Assembly (NCBI GenBank): GCA_038501785.1
Contig: JBAMJR010000031.1
Coordinates: forward strand, 8,683,501-8,747,500
Source: Myoxocephalus aenaeus
Lineage: Eukaryota; Chordata; Actinopteri; Perciformes; Cottidae
Direction: 5' to 3'
Length of the DNA: 64,000 bases
Shown here: positions 11,605 to 27,865 of the stretch, piece by piece
How the letters are laid out: the number at the start of each line of letters is the position of its first letter
How positions within the stretch are numbered: the stretch's first letter is position 1
The notes under the pieces: model-generated
Database searches by the model: none
The model's input: the letters and a program-made list of their open reading frames with translations, nothing else
Told to the model about the DNA's origin: nothing
Made by a program: the position numbers and the translations under genes

Positions 11605-13512
11605 AAAGTGAGAGCATTTCCACTTTAAAAAATAACTGATATGACCTAAAATTGTTATGTAGAATGAATAATGGATTTACCTTGAATTGACATGGTGACA
11701 TTATCAAAGTCATGGTTGTTGGGCTCATTCCAGGTTTCAAAGTTCCACTGAGAGACGCTTCCCAGGCCATACTTGTCTGTAATTAAACAAAACACAACAT
11801 TAATCACATTATGTAGGAAAGGATCATACAATGCAGTTTAATTTAGTTATATATATATATATATATATATTGTTGTAGATTGTGTTAAATTAAACTTTCC
11901 TGAAAAGGATAACCCCTTAATCAGGGCTAAAATGATCCAATAATGTATTATATTTAATTTTTAATAGCAATCCCCTCCCAAGTAGGTTGAAATAACTAGC
12001 AATAACTATAGTAAACATTTACTTAAACACTGCTTCTCAATTGCAAATATTCTATTTTTCAGATTCAGGTTTTCATTGACCGCGATTACATGGTATTGAG
12101 TGCAAAACACATATACAATACAATAGTGACAAAACAAACAACAAAACTCACCGATGTACCTCTTGGCTATCAGATAAACCAGATTTCTCCACTCGACCAC
12201 TTGTGATTTGTCCTCAAAGTCAGTGAAATAGTTAGACACACTGCCCATCAGTTCAAAACCTGACAACCAGATGTGCAGGAATTAATTACAGTTCAGATGT
12301 TTACAGCCACATCTCACAAGTGCAACAGAGACCAGCAAAATCACATTTGACTCTTGGATCGTTTTGCATCTTTTATATTTACCCTTTAACACGAAAGGTT
12401 AGTTTAGAAAAGCCTATCAAAAGAACTCTGCTTCATTGGGACAACAGTGCCTCAATAATATTCACTAAACGAACAGCCACTGAACAATGAACATCCAGTA
12501 AGCACCATAACATCTATCCTGTAAGCACACATCCAGAAACCAGATGCGAACATGAAGACTTGTGTCAGTTATTTAGAAAGAAGATTACTTTAAATGTGGT
12601 TCAATACCTGGCCGCAGTCCATTAATCCACAAGAGTTCTATCAGCTGATCTAGTTTAGTGAAGTCATACTGGGGTTGTCCTCCAATATCTCTGCAACAAT
12701 TCAATCAGACAGCAGCAATATAGTTTAAGGAACATTCAGAAAACCAGAAACTGATGATCATAAGGTATGTCATCTTCAAACTAGACATACACATGATATT
12801 AAGTAGCATGTTTTCATTATCACGGCTGGAGACGTCTTCACTTGCTAGTTTACTTACCGTGCAGTAACCAACTCCAACATCCAGTGTATCCGGACCTGCT
12901 GGATCCCTCCATGGGGGACCGAGCCCACATAGGCCAGGTTCAGCTGCTGGTCGATGCTCAGGTCAAACTGGGAGGCCTGGGTGTGAGGGAGCGGGGGACT
13001 ATGGCACCAGTGACACATAATTTAAAGATATATATTTTATTTATTTTTAAAGTTGTATTTATCAGCTTGTTCATATACTCAATAATAAAGTAAAAGTCAG
13101 TCTGACGTTATTTATCTCTTGAAAAACAAATAAACTTCAATCTCCAATGAAAAACAAATGGAATTTTAGAAATGTCTTTGCTTAGTTAACGATGCTTATT
13201 TGGCGTGACATTATTTGAGACCTTAATAACACAGTTCTTCTGGTAGATTCGGTATGAAACATAAAACCACGTCAATGTGTCTAATTCAACAAAATGTCCA
13301 CTTTCTTGCCACTGGCGGTCCATTACTGTGTTAGCTAGAATGACTGTAAATAACAACAACTTAGATTTGACCTACCAGAAACCAGTGCTCCTCCAGAACT
13401 GTGTAAGACCTCCTACTGGGCTCTCCACGTCAACTGCGATGACGTATGGCATTGCTAAAGTTTTGGTAACGTTAAAAAGTAAAGCGAAGATAGAAAAAGT
13501 TTTCCACTGCAT
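7435..13512 (-). CDS. idua: Alpha-L-iduronidase (14 exons, complete)
   Basis: The enzyme is a lysosomal GH39 hydrolase that removes terminal alpha-L-iduronate from dermatan and heparan sulfate. Exons in transcript order: 13376-13512, 12858-12998, 12608-12690, 12152-12259, 11681-11776, 11173-11375, 10723-10902, 9806-10022, 9387-9596, 9132-9253, 8443-8568, 7978-8054, 7685-7785, 7435-7535. All phases agree and give 633 residues (human 653, also 14 exons). Residues 1-20 form a signal peptide. FWRSTGF, PGFELMGS, FTDFED and RYI precede the acid/base Glu174 in WNFETWNEP (human Glu182). The nucleophile is Glu291 in VYNDEADPLVGW (human Glu299). The C-terminal fibronectin-III-like domain ends with YRVRAVDYWGRPGPYS. 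No frameshift or stop was seen, so the gene appears functional. It is convergent with rbp4l and head-to-tail with tnks. Confidence 0.96.
11571..11599. repeat. (TA)n microsatellite in an idua intron
   Basis: Uninterrupted TA dinucleotides preceded by a ten-base A run. A second TA tract of about 22 bp lies in the next intron at 11849-11870. Confidence 0.9.
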
Positions 13513-15495
<1,983 letters not shown>

Positions 15496-18400
15496 CTATG
15501 ACTTCTGCTCAGTTCCTGCAGCAGACAGGGCTGCACTCTCTGGTTTAAGGATCTGGTAGGTGATGAGGTACTCTGGGAAGGCCTGAAATAAAAATATACC
15601 AAAATATAAGATTACACAGCAGATATTTTATGTGTTTTTGCTAATGTCATAGGATAAATAGTATTTAGGGAAAGAAACTGGTGATGTCTGTGTTTACCTG
15701 CTCTCCTCTGTAGATGACGTACTCGGCGTAGGCCAGGCCATTAACACTGGGCCGGCCGATCACCGAGTGGTGTCCTGGGGGGGCGTGGGCCATCTTCATG
15801 GCACTGAACTGTAGGAAGGACTTCCCCAGGGTCACTCGGCAGAACAGCATCTGCCTGAGAGGTCAGGTGAGAGGAGACAGGTCAGATACAAGTGCCGCAC
15901 AATATTACATATACAAACTTTACTTTGACAAAGAACACGTGGGTACAAAGCAGTTTCACAACCAAAGTCACTTTTAGTGTCGTGGTTTGAAAATGCAGTT
16001 AAACTTTGATGGCCAATGTTCATCTCAAGTCAAAGTTACCTGTGGCACAGGTAGCAGGATCGGTCTTTGTGCGTCGGGCAGCCTGTGCCTCCACCGATGC
16101 CGTAGACGTACTGATTGCTCTTGGAGGAGTTCTCTGCAAAGTAGATCCCTGCTCCGAACATCCCTCCTATGTAAGCGTGACGCTCATCAAAGCCTTTGTG
16201 GATGATGGCATTGATAAACGGGGAACCTGAAGAAAGACATGGCGACAGTGTCAGAGTGATATTATAAATAGTAATTGATGTGCAATGCTTTACATAATTA
16301 CATGGCTGTTTTGTAGTACAAACAATGTTTGATGCTGACACACAAAGCAAACAGACGGTGGGACCGTGGGTGTGATTACCGTGAAACAACATCCTCTCAT
16401 TGTGATGGTTGTGGTTCTCGTCTGCGATCTCCTTCTGCCGGTGGGTGTAACGTTCCCTCAGCTTCTTATTTACCACCTTTTGAATCTTTGGGGCACAATA
16501 TGAAACATATCAAACAAGATGTTGGGAGGCCTGTCTGCTTTACACCAATAATTGAATGTTGATTCACCTCCATGACTTCAGATTGCTGTTATTAGTTTTC
16601 ATTAGTACTATCTACCAAATAAATAGTTCCTATAAAAGCTGTTCAGTGTTCTGTGGGTTATCAAAACAGACAGAGGGATTCCTGGTTCTGACCTTGATGA
16701 TGTTGTATTTGCTGAACACACCGCCAGCATTGCCTCCGTCTCTGTGTTCCCTGATGGTGCTCTGCAACTGAGGGACACGCAACAAAAACACCATGATTTC
16801 GTAAATAGGAAAATTGTTACTTGCCAATCAAGCAATTTTAGCAGCAAAGTACAGTGGCATATGATTCAATTATTTAAAATACATTCACATAGGAGTTATA
16901 TGCACTGTACAAAAATCTGAGAAAAATAGCGTTCGTATTATAAAATGATTGACCATAGCAATTAAAAAAGGACACCATAAACAAAGACAGTGAACTGGAC
17001 AAACCTCCTCCTCCACAGACTGGTACTCCTTGTCGTCTGGAGCGAGGTCTATCAGGATGGTACCCTGGTTGGCACAATGGAATGACAGGTAGGGGTTGCC
17101 ACCTGAAAAACCACAATACAGTTAGTTACTGGCTATTGGGTGCTGAACTGTAGTGCCTCCTTTTTCCTAGCTTTCTTTTTGGGTTTGAAAAAGAGGACTC
17201 CTTACCTTGCTGGCCGCCAAGCAGCCTCTCAACACCCTTGATAAGCTTATGTCGGTGGCCATAGGCATTAATTCCAATCTCCTTCAGCTCCTCGTGACCC
17301 ATGTCAGCTAGCACATCCAAAGTGATCTGGAAAAAGGAAAGAATACAACGAGTTGAGAATTTTAGTTGAAAATCCACTCAGTCTTATGCGGTTGGTTTGT
17401 TTTCTCCAAATACCAGCAAATTTAACAAATAACCATCCACCAGAGTTGTACAGACTTATTATATGAACATAAACACTGAACAAATTTAACTTATTTCATC
17501 AAATACTAATGTGAAATGAATGGGTAAACTTGTGCAATGCATGAATGTGTTCGACTGTAATTGTATTAAGTATTTCCGCGTAGACTGACCTGCTCCCTCT
17601 CAAAGATGTCCCTCAGGTGCTCAAGGCCCAGGCTCTTCATGAATTGACTTATATTCATGTCCAGCATGGCCACTATGGAAAACAGGGCGTTACAGTTGAA
17701 TGAAAAATAGTTGAATGTCAAACAAGGTTCATGCCCATTTTAGTTATCAAAATCCCACAAATTGTCCATGTCCAAATTTTTCTGCGTAAACTAACACGTA
17801 TTCATATTATAGATGCAATAACTTACTCTCCCCTTCCTTGCGGTCGGTGCCTGAGGCTCCATCTGCCACTCCGGAGGACCCGGAGGCAGCGCCGGCGGCC
17901 AGCTCAGTGAGCGGTCCGGCAAGGTTGTCTATGCTGCTGGCGGCCGACAGACAGGATGGTGTGGAGACAGGGGAAATGACTGAGGCGCTGACCACTGTGG
18001 CCTGGGGCTTAAAGCAGCTGGGCAGGGCGTCTGGTGGCATGGCGTCCATCAGCAGAGCCCGGATATCATCAGCCTGCAAGGATGGCAAAGACAAAAAAGT
18101 TGAAAGGATTGAAGTTTGTTTACTGTACATTCTCTTTCCCATCTCATAGGAGTAGAGTGATCAGTTTTGGGCCCTCTATGAACAACAAAAGGTAGATCAT
18201 CGAGAATGATTAAGTGAAAATATTTTCCGAATTTCTGATGCGTTTTTATACACATAATTTTCCTGCAAATTTATCTAAGCCTGAAAACCTAATTTAACAG
18301 TAATTCCTAAACTGTCAATGACTGCCTGTTTGACTAAAGCTGTTACCGTGGCCAGGTCCAAGGCAGTCTGGCCCTCTTGGTTCTTCATGGTGGGGTCGGC

Positions 18401-19507
18401 TCCATGAGCCAGCAGCAGCGCACAGAGCTGTGTACGACCCTTCTGTGCCGCCTCGTGAAGGGGTGTGAAAGCCCATTTGTCTGTAGCATTCACACACGTA
18501 TTGTACTTGATCAGTAAGGCTGCAATGTCCACATGCTGTGAGAAAGAGAGGCAACAGAGGGTCAGTCCACCAGCACAATACATATTTTCTAGAAAAATGT
18601 AGTTAGTTTCCAGTACCTTTAAGTTATATCTATGTGTAAAGCAAACCCCACTGAGTCTGTATTTGATTAAGTAATGTGTTTATTTGGTTAAAACTGACCC
18701 CATAAGAAGCAGCATTATGAAGAGGGATAAGGCCTCCTTTGTCCTGGGCGTTGACATCAGCTCCATGCTCCAGCAGATACTCTGCCACTTCAAGGTTATT
18801 GTACCCAGCTGAGGAGAAGGAACATGAATCAGTTGAGCATGAAATTGTAAATTCTGCATAACAGCAGAGAGAAAAAAAAACAAAAAAACATAGCCAGACA
18901 AAACAAAAGCATAGAGACAAAGTAGAAATATTAAGAACGCTTTGAAGAGCGGACAAGACAAATTATACTAAAAATCGTACAACCTCCCTACGAATGCCAC
19001 ACCAGGAGTGTTTGTCAGTACCTGTATTCATTAAATATATATATAAAAAAAAAAACTGAAATAATGTCAAAGCAGCTACTATGGATTACCTGCAAGGTGG
19101 AGTGGTGTGGAGTTGCGCCCCTGTGTGTCTCTACAGTTGATATTTTCAGGGGAGCAAAGTTTCTGGACTCTGGCCAGGCAGCCCTTCTTGGCAGCGTCCA
19201 GCAGGGCGGCATCACCCCTCAGCAAGTCCTGGATGTCTGTGTCTCCATCTTTCACCATGTCCAGTGGTATGTTGCCGTCACGGTTCTTCTTGGATGGGTC
19301 GGCTCCGTGCTGAACAAAGAGTTTTAGCTTTTTATTACCCTACATCATATAAATGTTTGCTTTATATAAGAGTGGATTCATAGCTTCAAGGGTCAAGTGA
19401 TCCATTTCCCCCTCATGATCATCCTCATAATAATAACTAACACAGGACACAAATTAATGCAAGACAATACTTGTGAGAGATGGCAATAATGGAACCTCAC
19501 TTTGAGC

Positions 19508-19542
<35 letters not shown>

Positions 19543-22500
19543 AGCCTCATGAAGCGGGGTGAATTTCCACAAGTCGGCCACATTGACTGAAGCGCCATGT
19601 CTGACCAGCAGCTCAGCCACTTCATAGTGACCGTAAGAGCATGCGTTGTGGAGGGGAACCAGACCGCTGGGGGAGGAAGTACAGAAGTAAAAATCTTCAC
19701 ACCAGAAGCACGACGTGTTGCCAACTTATTTTTTTTTATTTGTGCCTGCTGACTCCATCATAACAGTACTGACAAAAATAGTTTTGTTAGCTCAAAAAAT
19801 CTAAACAATCGATTCAGTGATTCCATTTTGATAGAAGCTACAGATGGGTAAGATGGCAGAACTTACCCCTTGTCTTTGGCATGGACATCAGCTCCATGGT
19901 GTAGCAGGTATTCAACGACAGCCACTCGATTGTAACCAGCTGCAAAGTGGAGAGGAGTAGAGTGGCGGCCCTCCAAGTCCCTGCAGTTTACATTCTGGGG
20001 AGTGCAAAGTTGCTGCAATACACAAAGACAATATGACAATTAGGAACTCAAAAGGGGGGTATAATAACAGGTTTACTAGACAATTAAAATGGGGGCCTTC
20101 CCAGTAATTTCTAAACCACTTCTGCTTGCAAGTGTGTGAAATTTCAGTGCTACAAATTCTTCAAGAAACAACTCCAATGTACAATTATGATTTTATTACA
20201 ATAACTGATGCCAAAATTGCCATCAAAAAAGGAAAAAGGTATGACGTCTAAAAACCAAGCTGTGGCCACTGCTGGTATAAAACTACAGAAGAAACCGTGA
20301 ACTTACTTGTACTGTGTCCAGATCCCCTGCTTTGGCTGCCTCCAGAAATCTGTAGTCCACATCAGAATTACGTGTGGGGACATTTTCTGAAAAAAGAAAA
20401 GACATTCAACACAACACAAAAGGATCACTGAAATTCAAGCAAGATATTTACAAACTTCAGACTACAAAATCTGCCTCGTCATGAGCGAGGAAATCAAATA
20501 TTGTTGGAGAGCATTTTCATTCTTAAACTTAAAAAAAGCAAACAAAAGCAAACAATGTTAAATAGTCAAAAGCGTGGTGGGTGTTATTACCATTGAGAAT
20601 CTGTTGTACAGCCTCATTGCCCATCTGCGCAGCGGTGAAACCCTGCAGAGACACGATGGAGGGGTCGGCGCCGTAGCTCAGCAGCAGCTTGCAGGTCTGG
20701 ATGTGACCAGCCAGTGCAGCTCTATGTAGAGCTGTCTGACCTAGTGTGTCCACAGCATTGACCTGGAGTCAGAAGAGGTGTAAAATTTCAGCAACTCTCA
20801 CGTTTAATCCTTCCAGATTGAATCATCTAATATAATTTCCTGGCAGAACATAATTGAAATTTTAAAACAAAATCAACAGACCTTTGCTCCATGTTTCTGC
20901 AGCACCTCCAGGATATCGTTGTGAGCTCTCTCAGAAGCAACATGCAATGGCGTCATAAAGCTTAAAGACACAATGGGCAAAGGTTATTACCTTTCTTCTG
21001 TTTATACAGACTTTTAATAACTTCTGTTATTTTTAGTTAAGATTTTTTAATTCTAGTTTTTATGTGTGGAAGACATCACCTTTTCGAGTTTGCAAGTTAC
21101 AAAATCATGATTTTTATGGATTGTAATTTTTTATTTTATTTTTTTATACATTGTACATCAATGTTAAATGTTGAACCTAAATGTTGTGGACTTACTCTTT
21201 GTTCTTCTCGTTAATGTTGGCACCTTTACGCAGCAACAACTCAGTCACTTGCTTCCTCTTGGGATGGGGGGAAGCCACAGCACAGTGCTAAAATATACAC
21301 CAACATTAGATTATTATAATGCAATCTTCACCTGCCAACCCCAGGACAAAGGTTTTTAGTAGATGGCAGTTCGCTAAACTATAACCAATAACATACAACT
21401 AACTGTCTGTACATCATTATCAATCCTACTGAGCATTGCTGGCAAGATCACTCTTTATTACCCAGGGACATTTTTAACATCAACAGAATTTGTAAACTAT
21501 GAGGAAGCTTAGTTCTGACCAGAGCAGTCTCGTTGGTCTGAGGATGTTTGAAGCTGATGATCTCCAGAGCCAGCGTCTTCTTCACTTTGGCCATGTCTGC
21601 CTCTCTGGCTGCCTGGAGCAGCGAGTGACCTTTGAACTCATCTACATGAGAGAAAGATGAGTAAATGGAAAATGAAATTTTCTAAATAACAAGAGCTATT
21701 GCTTAGGCACTGAACCTATGTATGTATGTATGTATGTATGTATGTATGTCGTCAGTGTATTTTTCCAATCATCATTGTGAGTATACATGTCTGCTGTGTG
21801 ACAGAGCAAACTCACAGGTGAGCCTTTCTTTAAGTTCTGGAGTGGGGGCCATGTCCACGGCGCTCTTGCTGTGGCAGTTCAGCAGGGTGGGGTCGGCCCC
21901 GTGGCTCAGCAGCAGGGAACAGACCTCCACTCGGTTCTTGGACGCTGCCTCGTGGAGAGGCGTGAACTGCCACAGGTCCATGGCGTTCACACAGGCCCCA
22001 TGCTGCAGAGACATAAGTGCATCAGATCACAGAATGTGTACAGACTTATCTGACAGTATCTGAATTTATAAAAATATATCTAAAAAAAAATTGACTTGCG
22101 GGAATGCTAAATTGCTGGCAATACGGCCAGACAAATTTGATAAGATACTCTTTTATTAGTCCCGCAGTGGGGAAATTGCATGATTATAGCAGCAAGAGAC
22201 ACATAGTAAAATAAAATATAAAACAAGTAATAAAAACAGTAATATATACACACACACACACACACACAGAATAAACAAGTATTTGTTTTATGATATCAAA
22301 ATGTATTTATATCATAAGCAAAGAGAAACAGTTGATTTTTCTCTTTGTCGGATAACATTCCCACAGTCAATTTTAAACTGAAACCTTTTGTGGGTCTTAC
22401 TTTAAGCAGAAGCTCAGTGACCTCAAAGTGACCATAGGAGCAGGCGTTGTGAAGTGGAACCAGACCTCTGCAGGAAAAAAATTCCCAGGTTATTATTTTC

Positions 22501-25500
22501 ATTCATTTTAACTGGATGATAAATTGAGTGTGTGATTGAGTGTTTTTCTGAAAAAAGCTTTCACCCTTTATCCTTGGCGTGAACATCAGCTCCATGCTGC
22601 AGAAGGAGCTGGACAATGCGGACCCGGTTGTAGCCAGCAGCCAGGTGGAGGGGTGTGGACTGTAAGAGAGGACGGCTTGTTAGCACACGCGGTGTGTTCT
22701 GCCTTCGATGGCCACGGGAGCAAGCGGCTGATTAGGGCCAGAAGCATTGTGCTACGACAGGCTATGCTCGGTGAGTTGCAGATGAATGGCAGATATGATG
22801 ATGCAAAATCAATGGAGTTTGTGGGCAAATCCAGCAACAACATTTATTTTCTCTCGATACTGTGTGACCTGAATGAGTAACAACAAACTTCAACCTCATT
22901 ACTCATCTACCCCGACTGCCATTTAACAATGTCAGCAAAGTAAAATCTTAAAAGCTTAAAATTAAGTTTTATGAGGTTAGATAACAAGAAAGAATTGCTA
23001 CTGTTAAGACTATTCAATCCAAAATGACTGTAGGAATTACGGTTGGGTGATGATAGCTGGATCACTATGTCTCCTCTCATTTATTAGGAATATTGAGCAT
23101 TCAAGTTGTCATTTAGCCAAATTAAAAAAATATGATGTGGCAAACTTTTACTTAATCGTAATCTTTGAGTTTTGGTTCCTCGATATCAAATTATTCATAA
23201 GTGCTTTCATTTAATATAAAAATGCTGAACCTGCCGTAAATAAATGAGGGAATTCAATACCGGATTCAGATTCAACCAAAAGCCATCAAATCCCAACCGT
23301 AATAGGACGCAAAGAAGCTCCGATAGGCAGGCTGAGTGTTTGAGAAAGCATCTCTGCAAGCTAAGAGGATCAAACCAAACCTTTTTTTTCAGCCAAGGAA
23401 CATAAACGTTAGTCTAAGAAAAGCTGCAAATCCAACTTCAGTGGCATTTATTCTCTACTCAAAAATCTAGCTCAGGTCAAGCTTACAAAGGAGGGACATC
23501 ATTCCTTTCCATTTCCATGCAGTGATATTAATATAAATCCCAAGAAGCCAACGGTTAGATCTCAAGGCGCAGTGGTAAAATCAGATGGATGACAGATTAG
23601 AGTCATCATTCAGTGTGGGATGACACGTGCAGTCAAAAGTCATTACCATGGAGGGTTGCATAGCACGAGAATGTTAGGTGACAAATGTAGCCCATTCATT
23701 ACTGCATAACAACTCATCCAACAGGAAATGTGAAGTAGACACAAACTCAGACACGTATTCAGGATGCGCTTGACACAAGGCAGAGGAGCAGGCCTTCAGG
23801 CATGCATGATTGATCATTAAAAATGAATAAAATAAAAGCCAAATCAGATACTGGCTGAAGAGCAAGTGGTTGAAAGTAGGAGAAGTGCGGGTGAGTGTGC
23901 AAGGAGAGGACAGATGCTGAAGAAAAGCAGGCAGTAGACATGTGAGCTCCTCTCCAAATCCAAAAAGATGAATTGTCACCATGACACCAACCCAAGTCAC
24001 TCACACCCTTAAATCACACACACACACACACACACACACCCTCAATCTCTCTCTCTCACACACACACGGAGTGAACAGTAAACCCAGGTCCATGATGAGC
24101 AATTAACAAGTGACAGCCATCTTATTGGTTAAACAAAAATCACAACAGTGCATCAATCAAGTGGCCGTTATCAAGGTCAACTTACCAGCATTTTTTGGGA
24201 TGTTGACTGATCGACAAATGTTGCCAGAGTCACACGGAAAACAAAATGAAACAAAAATTACAAAATGACAGTATCTTTTCACAGCAATTATTTTCTTCGT
24301 AAGTGAATGAAACACAAGCCCTAGTTAAGAATCACTGGTTGATCCCTCAAACATGGTTTGAGATTAAATGTGACACCCGGCCATACAGGATAAATGGCTG
24401 AAGGGGAAGTCTGACTTCTCTTCTGTTTTCTCCGTTAAAGGACTGGTTAATGATGCCCGCTGGTTAAATCCCAGGTCAAATCTACAATAGCAGACTCGCT
24501 TGGATTATGCAAACTTTAAATATACTGCAAAGGAGAGAGGGAAGGACTCATACTTTTACTGCTGTTGGGGGAAAAAAATGTGGTTATGAAAGTATGAAAT
24601 AGGCAAATGTTGATATACTGTTAGCGACATGGAATTTGTATGGCATAGTGGAGTTAGTGAGTCTAAAATACCATATCATGATCTAAACACAGCTTTTGCA
24701 AGTTCCATTAACCCAACAACCAATAACATAATCGAGTTCAGAAGAAACACTAGAAACTACACAGAAATAAACCTACATAGATTTCAAAATCCCAACTACC
24801 TATGCTCCAGCATCTGGCATGGGAAGAAAAGAGACAATATTGTTCCCATGACACCAGGTCCAAACCAAGTAGAAAAATTATTAAAACTAAACTGTAAATC
24901 AAAAAGGAATGGTTTGTCTACGTTAGTTACAGAAAATCTATACAGAATCAACTAGCCTAATTAACTGGGTTGTGTTGTTCCAAGGAGAAAAAAAAAAAAA
25001 AAACTGACAACACACAAAAACAGAACTGGACACTTAAAAAAAAGCTGAAACTAGTGGATTAATGTGGACTGGTAAGAGGAGAGTCAAGATGTAATAACAA
25101 AAGCAAGTGGATTCCAAGGATGGTCTGATGAGATTTACACATGCTGCATTACAGAAAAACATATCTACAATACGTATGTTGCAAACCCACATTGACATAA
25201 ATCCTCTTTATATGTTTGCGCCACACAAACTAATCCAGCCACTATCAGACTGTTAATTCCTTTAGTCAAACACTATGTGACTCAGAAACCTTCTTGCTAT
25301 TTTTCTCAAAAAATATACTGCAACAATTTTGCAAGCCTGCACAACATGTTGTATAAAAGGTGTTATGGCCGATATCTGTCTGGTGTGTGATATGGTGCAG
25401 TACGAGAGGCTCAATTACCTTGCGGCCATCGCTTGCATGACAGTTGACATTTAACGGAGTCAGCAGTGCCATCAGCTTTTCTTCATTTCCACTCCTATAC

Positions 25501-27865
25501 ATGGTTGAAAAGACTGAAGTCAATAAATAGTTCCCATCAAATCACAATTTTCTGTACTCATTAGGGAGATTTCATGATATAAAAGTAATTACACAGGTGT
25601 TCACTCATGCTACTGTTTGAGCTGGTCATATTTGTACATCATGTGTATATCGCTGCCCTGATGAGAAGAAAACTGTAGCTGTTTGACTCTGGCCAATGGG
25701 ATATATGTTTTCTGTCCAGTCAGACTGATACTCACCTTGCGGCTTCTAGAAGTTCGTCTTTCTTGTATTCACCTGAATGGGGGAAAAAACACGTAAATTA
25801 GAGAAAGAAATGTCATTTTACCAGTTATATTTAGTTCAGATGGAGTAGCAGGAGTGTCGGTAAAGAGAAAATGCATTTAAGGCCGTTGACAAAGCACCTT
25901 ACTTTACATGCCTCTGCTCCACCAAGATACCGCCAAATCAAAGAATACGAGGAGCAATGGGTCAGGTAACCTGGTGGTCATGATTATCCTACAACGTTAT
26001 TGCAATTATGCAGAATTATGTGTACTGTATCTTTTCTGAATGCAGTCTATCTGACCATTACATTTAGACTCCTGGTTGCACTTAAAGATAATTATCTGCC
26101 AAGTGCCGACTGAAGCTTTATTTAGTCTGGTTTCAATAAGTCACTTGCTTTAAAAGTGAGAGTTGAGTGTCTCAACTGTAAATGCGAGAAATAAGCAGCT
26201 GAGACGGACTTACCAGTGAGAACCGTTTTGGCTGAAGGGTCGGCTAGATCCAAAGCAGATTTTCCATCAGTGTTGCGGATGTTTGGATCAGCTCCGTGTT
26301 GGAGTAACACTGAGGTGCAGATAAAGACAATACTTACATTTTTTGCCTCAAACATTTCCCATATTATGTCATTACAGTGATCATATTAAACAAACAGTCA
26401 AGTATATTACAGCAAAGACGTTGGTAAATAAACACAAACCGGTCAAGCTTTTCAAGAACCTCGGCAAAATACCAAGTAATGACACATTAGACTAGCATAA
26501 TCTTGAAAATTCTCACATATTTGCACAATTGCCTGTGTTTGAACATAATTGACAGGGATCCTTACCAATGCAAACATCAATCTTGCCCTTGATGGCAGCC
26601 TCATGTAACGGAGTGTAGTTCCAGTTATCTCTGGCGTTGGGGTCTGCACCCTGACACAAGAGGAGGCTGACGACTTCTGCGTGGCCGAAAGAGCAGGCAT
26701 TATGCAGGGGGATAAGTCCTCCATCATCCCTGGCATGAACATTGGCCCCTGTCTGCAAGAGATGCTCCACCACATCTTTTCTGCCAAAACCTGAAAAAAA
26801 GATTAAAATGCATTTCAATTCAGCGTTTCCTGAACAGTAGGTCGAGTGTGATTATTATTCCGTCCATAATTGCTGAAAAATATAATTCTAGGATTAAACT
26901 GAAAATCCCAACGAAAATAAACATACGACTCTTATTAATACATGTAAACATCAGTGCGGGGTTTAGACTCCTGGACACGATTTTACGTCACATGACAGCA
27001 GTGTTATTAAATCAAGTTGTCGAAAGATAACGGAATATATCCAACATAAACTTAATACAATGGAAAGTCACATAAAACGCCGTTTCTTTAAAAGAGATGT
27101 ATCCTAATTAGAGGTCGTTTTGAGTTGCATAGCTTTACGTTATTTGGGATTAGCGGTAGCTAAAATGTTGACGGTCTTGTTTGGTTATCAAACGGGGTTG
27201 AAGCGTTAGCTGCTTAGCACAGCGAAGCTGTTCAGACCCGATGCAGCTTCTCTCAACGACATCGTCGGGGAGAATCACAAAAACACAAGATAAACAGCAA
27301 ACACGTCGGTGAAAACACGAGAACATCGGCTCGCTAACGCTCACGGCTAACGTCGCATTAGCCAACACACATAGCGCCGCTGCAGCGTTAGCTTTAGCTC
27401 GTCGTTACCCGCAGCGAAGTGAAGGGGAGTGGATTTCCGTCCAGCCATGTCCTTCGCGTTTACATTCACCGAATCGACGAGTCTCTTTACTCTGGATACG
27501 TCTCCGTTACGACAGGCCTCGAACAGTTCCCTGAACGCGCCGCCGATGCCGCTGCTCCCGTCCGCGGGACTGGCAGCTCCTGAACCGGGGCTCGAGACGC
27601 TGCTGCCGCCGCCGCCGGAGGAGGAGGTTGTCGTGGTGAAGCTCGCGCTGCTCGCGAGCACCGGGGCGGGCAGGTCCGGGGAGGCCACGGCGCCCTCGAT
27701 CGCCCCGCTGCTGTCCCTCTCACTCTCCGGGGGTACGGGGGCCGAGGTCGGCAGAGCCATCGGCGGAGAAGCCAGAGGAGCACCCGAAATAGAGATGTTT
27801 CTCGGCGGAGACTGCAAGGTGCTTTGCTGTTGTTGCTGCTGCGAGGAACGACGAGACACCGCCAT
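15496..27865 (-). CDS. tnks: Tankyrase-1 (27 exons, complete)
   Basis: Poly-ADP-ribose polymerase that PARylates axin, TRF1 and other partners. Exons: 27409-27865, 26566-26790, 26214-26309, 25736-25772, 25419-25494, 22565-22659, 22401-22467, 21816-22002, 21520-21641, 21196-21287, 20882-20960, 20591-20762, 20307-20386, 19867-20012, 19501-19666, 19090-19309, 18699-18808, 18347-18535, 17827-18073, 17590-17672, 17206-17326, 17005-17102, 16693-16767, 16380-16485, 16040-16226, 15698-15854, 15496-15582; phases agree, about 1258 residues (human 1327). A Ser/Gly/Pro-rich N-terminus (1-120) precedes five ankyrin clusters (to about 872), a SAM domain (about 957-1022) and the PARP domain. The triad is present: His in MLFHG, Tyr in [10 protein letters not shown], Glu in AYAEYVIY. 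Zinc ligands lie in [13 protein letters not shown]. The extended N-terminus and MAVSRRS start indicate tankyrase-1 rather than -2. The human poly-His run is replaced by a short Gln run. Confidence 0.97.
21720..21749. repeat. (TATG)n microsatellite in a tnks intron
   Basis: About seven tandem copies of GTAT in the intron between the exons at 21520-21641 and 21816-22002. Confidence 0.85.
22137..22181 (-). mobile_element. LINE2/SINE-type tail in a tnks intron
   Basis: Read on the minus strand, the stretch gives AATTTCCCCACTGCGGGACTAATAAAAGA and ends in TATCTTATC. This is the same terminal motif as at 28292-28335 and 47686-47735. It is a truncated 3' end of a retroposon with a LINE2-like tail. 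A (CA)n tract follows at 22249-22268. Confidence 0.55.
22660..25418 (-). other. Large tnks intron 5
   Basis: This 2.76-kb intron is the longest in tnks. It has a (CA)n/(CT)n tract at 24014-24067 and an A-run near 24990. A 108-codon plus-strand frame at 24629-24955 has no recognisable motif. No other gene or element was identified. Confidence 0.55.

Noticed and set aside
24629..24955. 108-codon plus-strand frame in tnks intron 5
   Set aside because: No recognisable motif, antisense to an intron, no codon signature; possibly an old mobile-element piece but unsupported.
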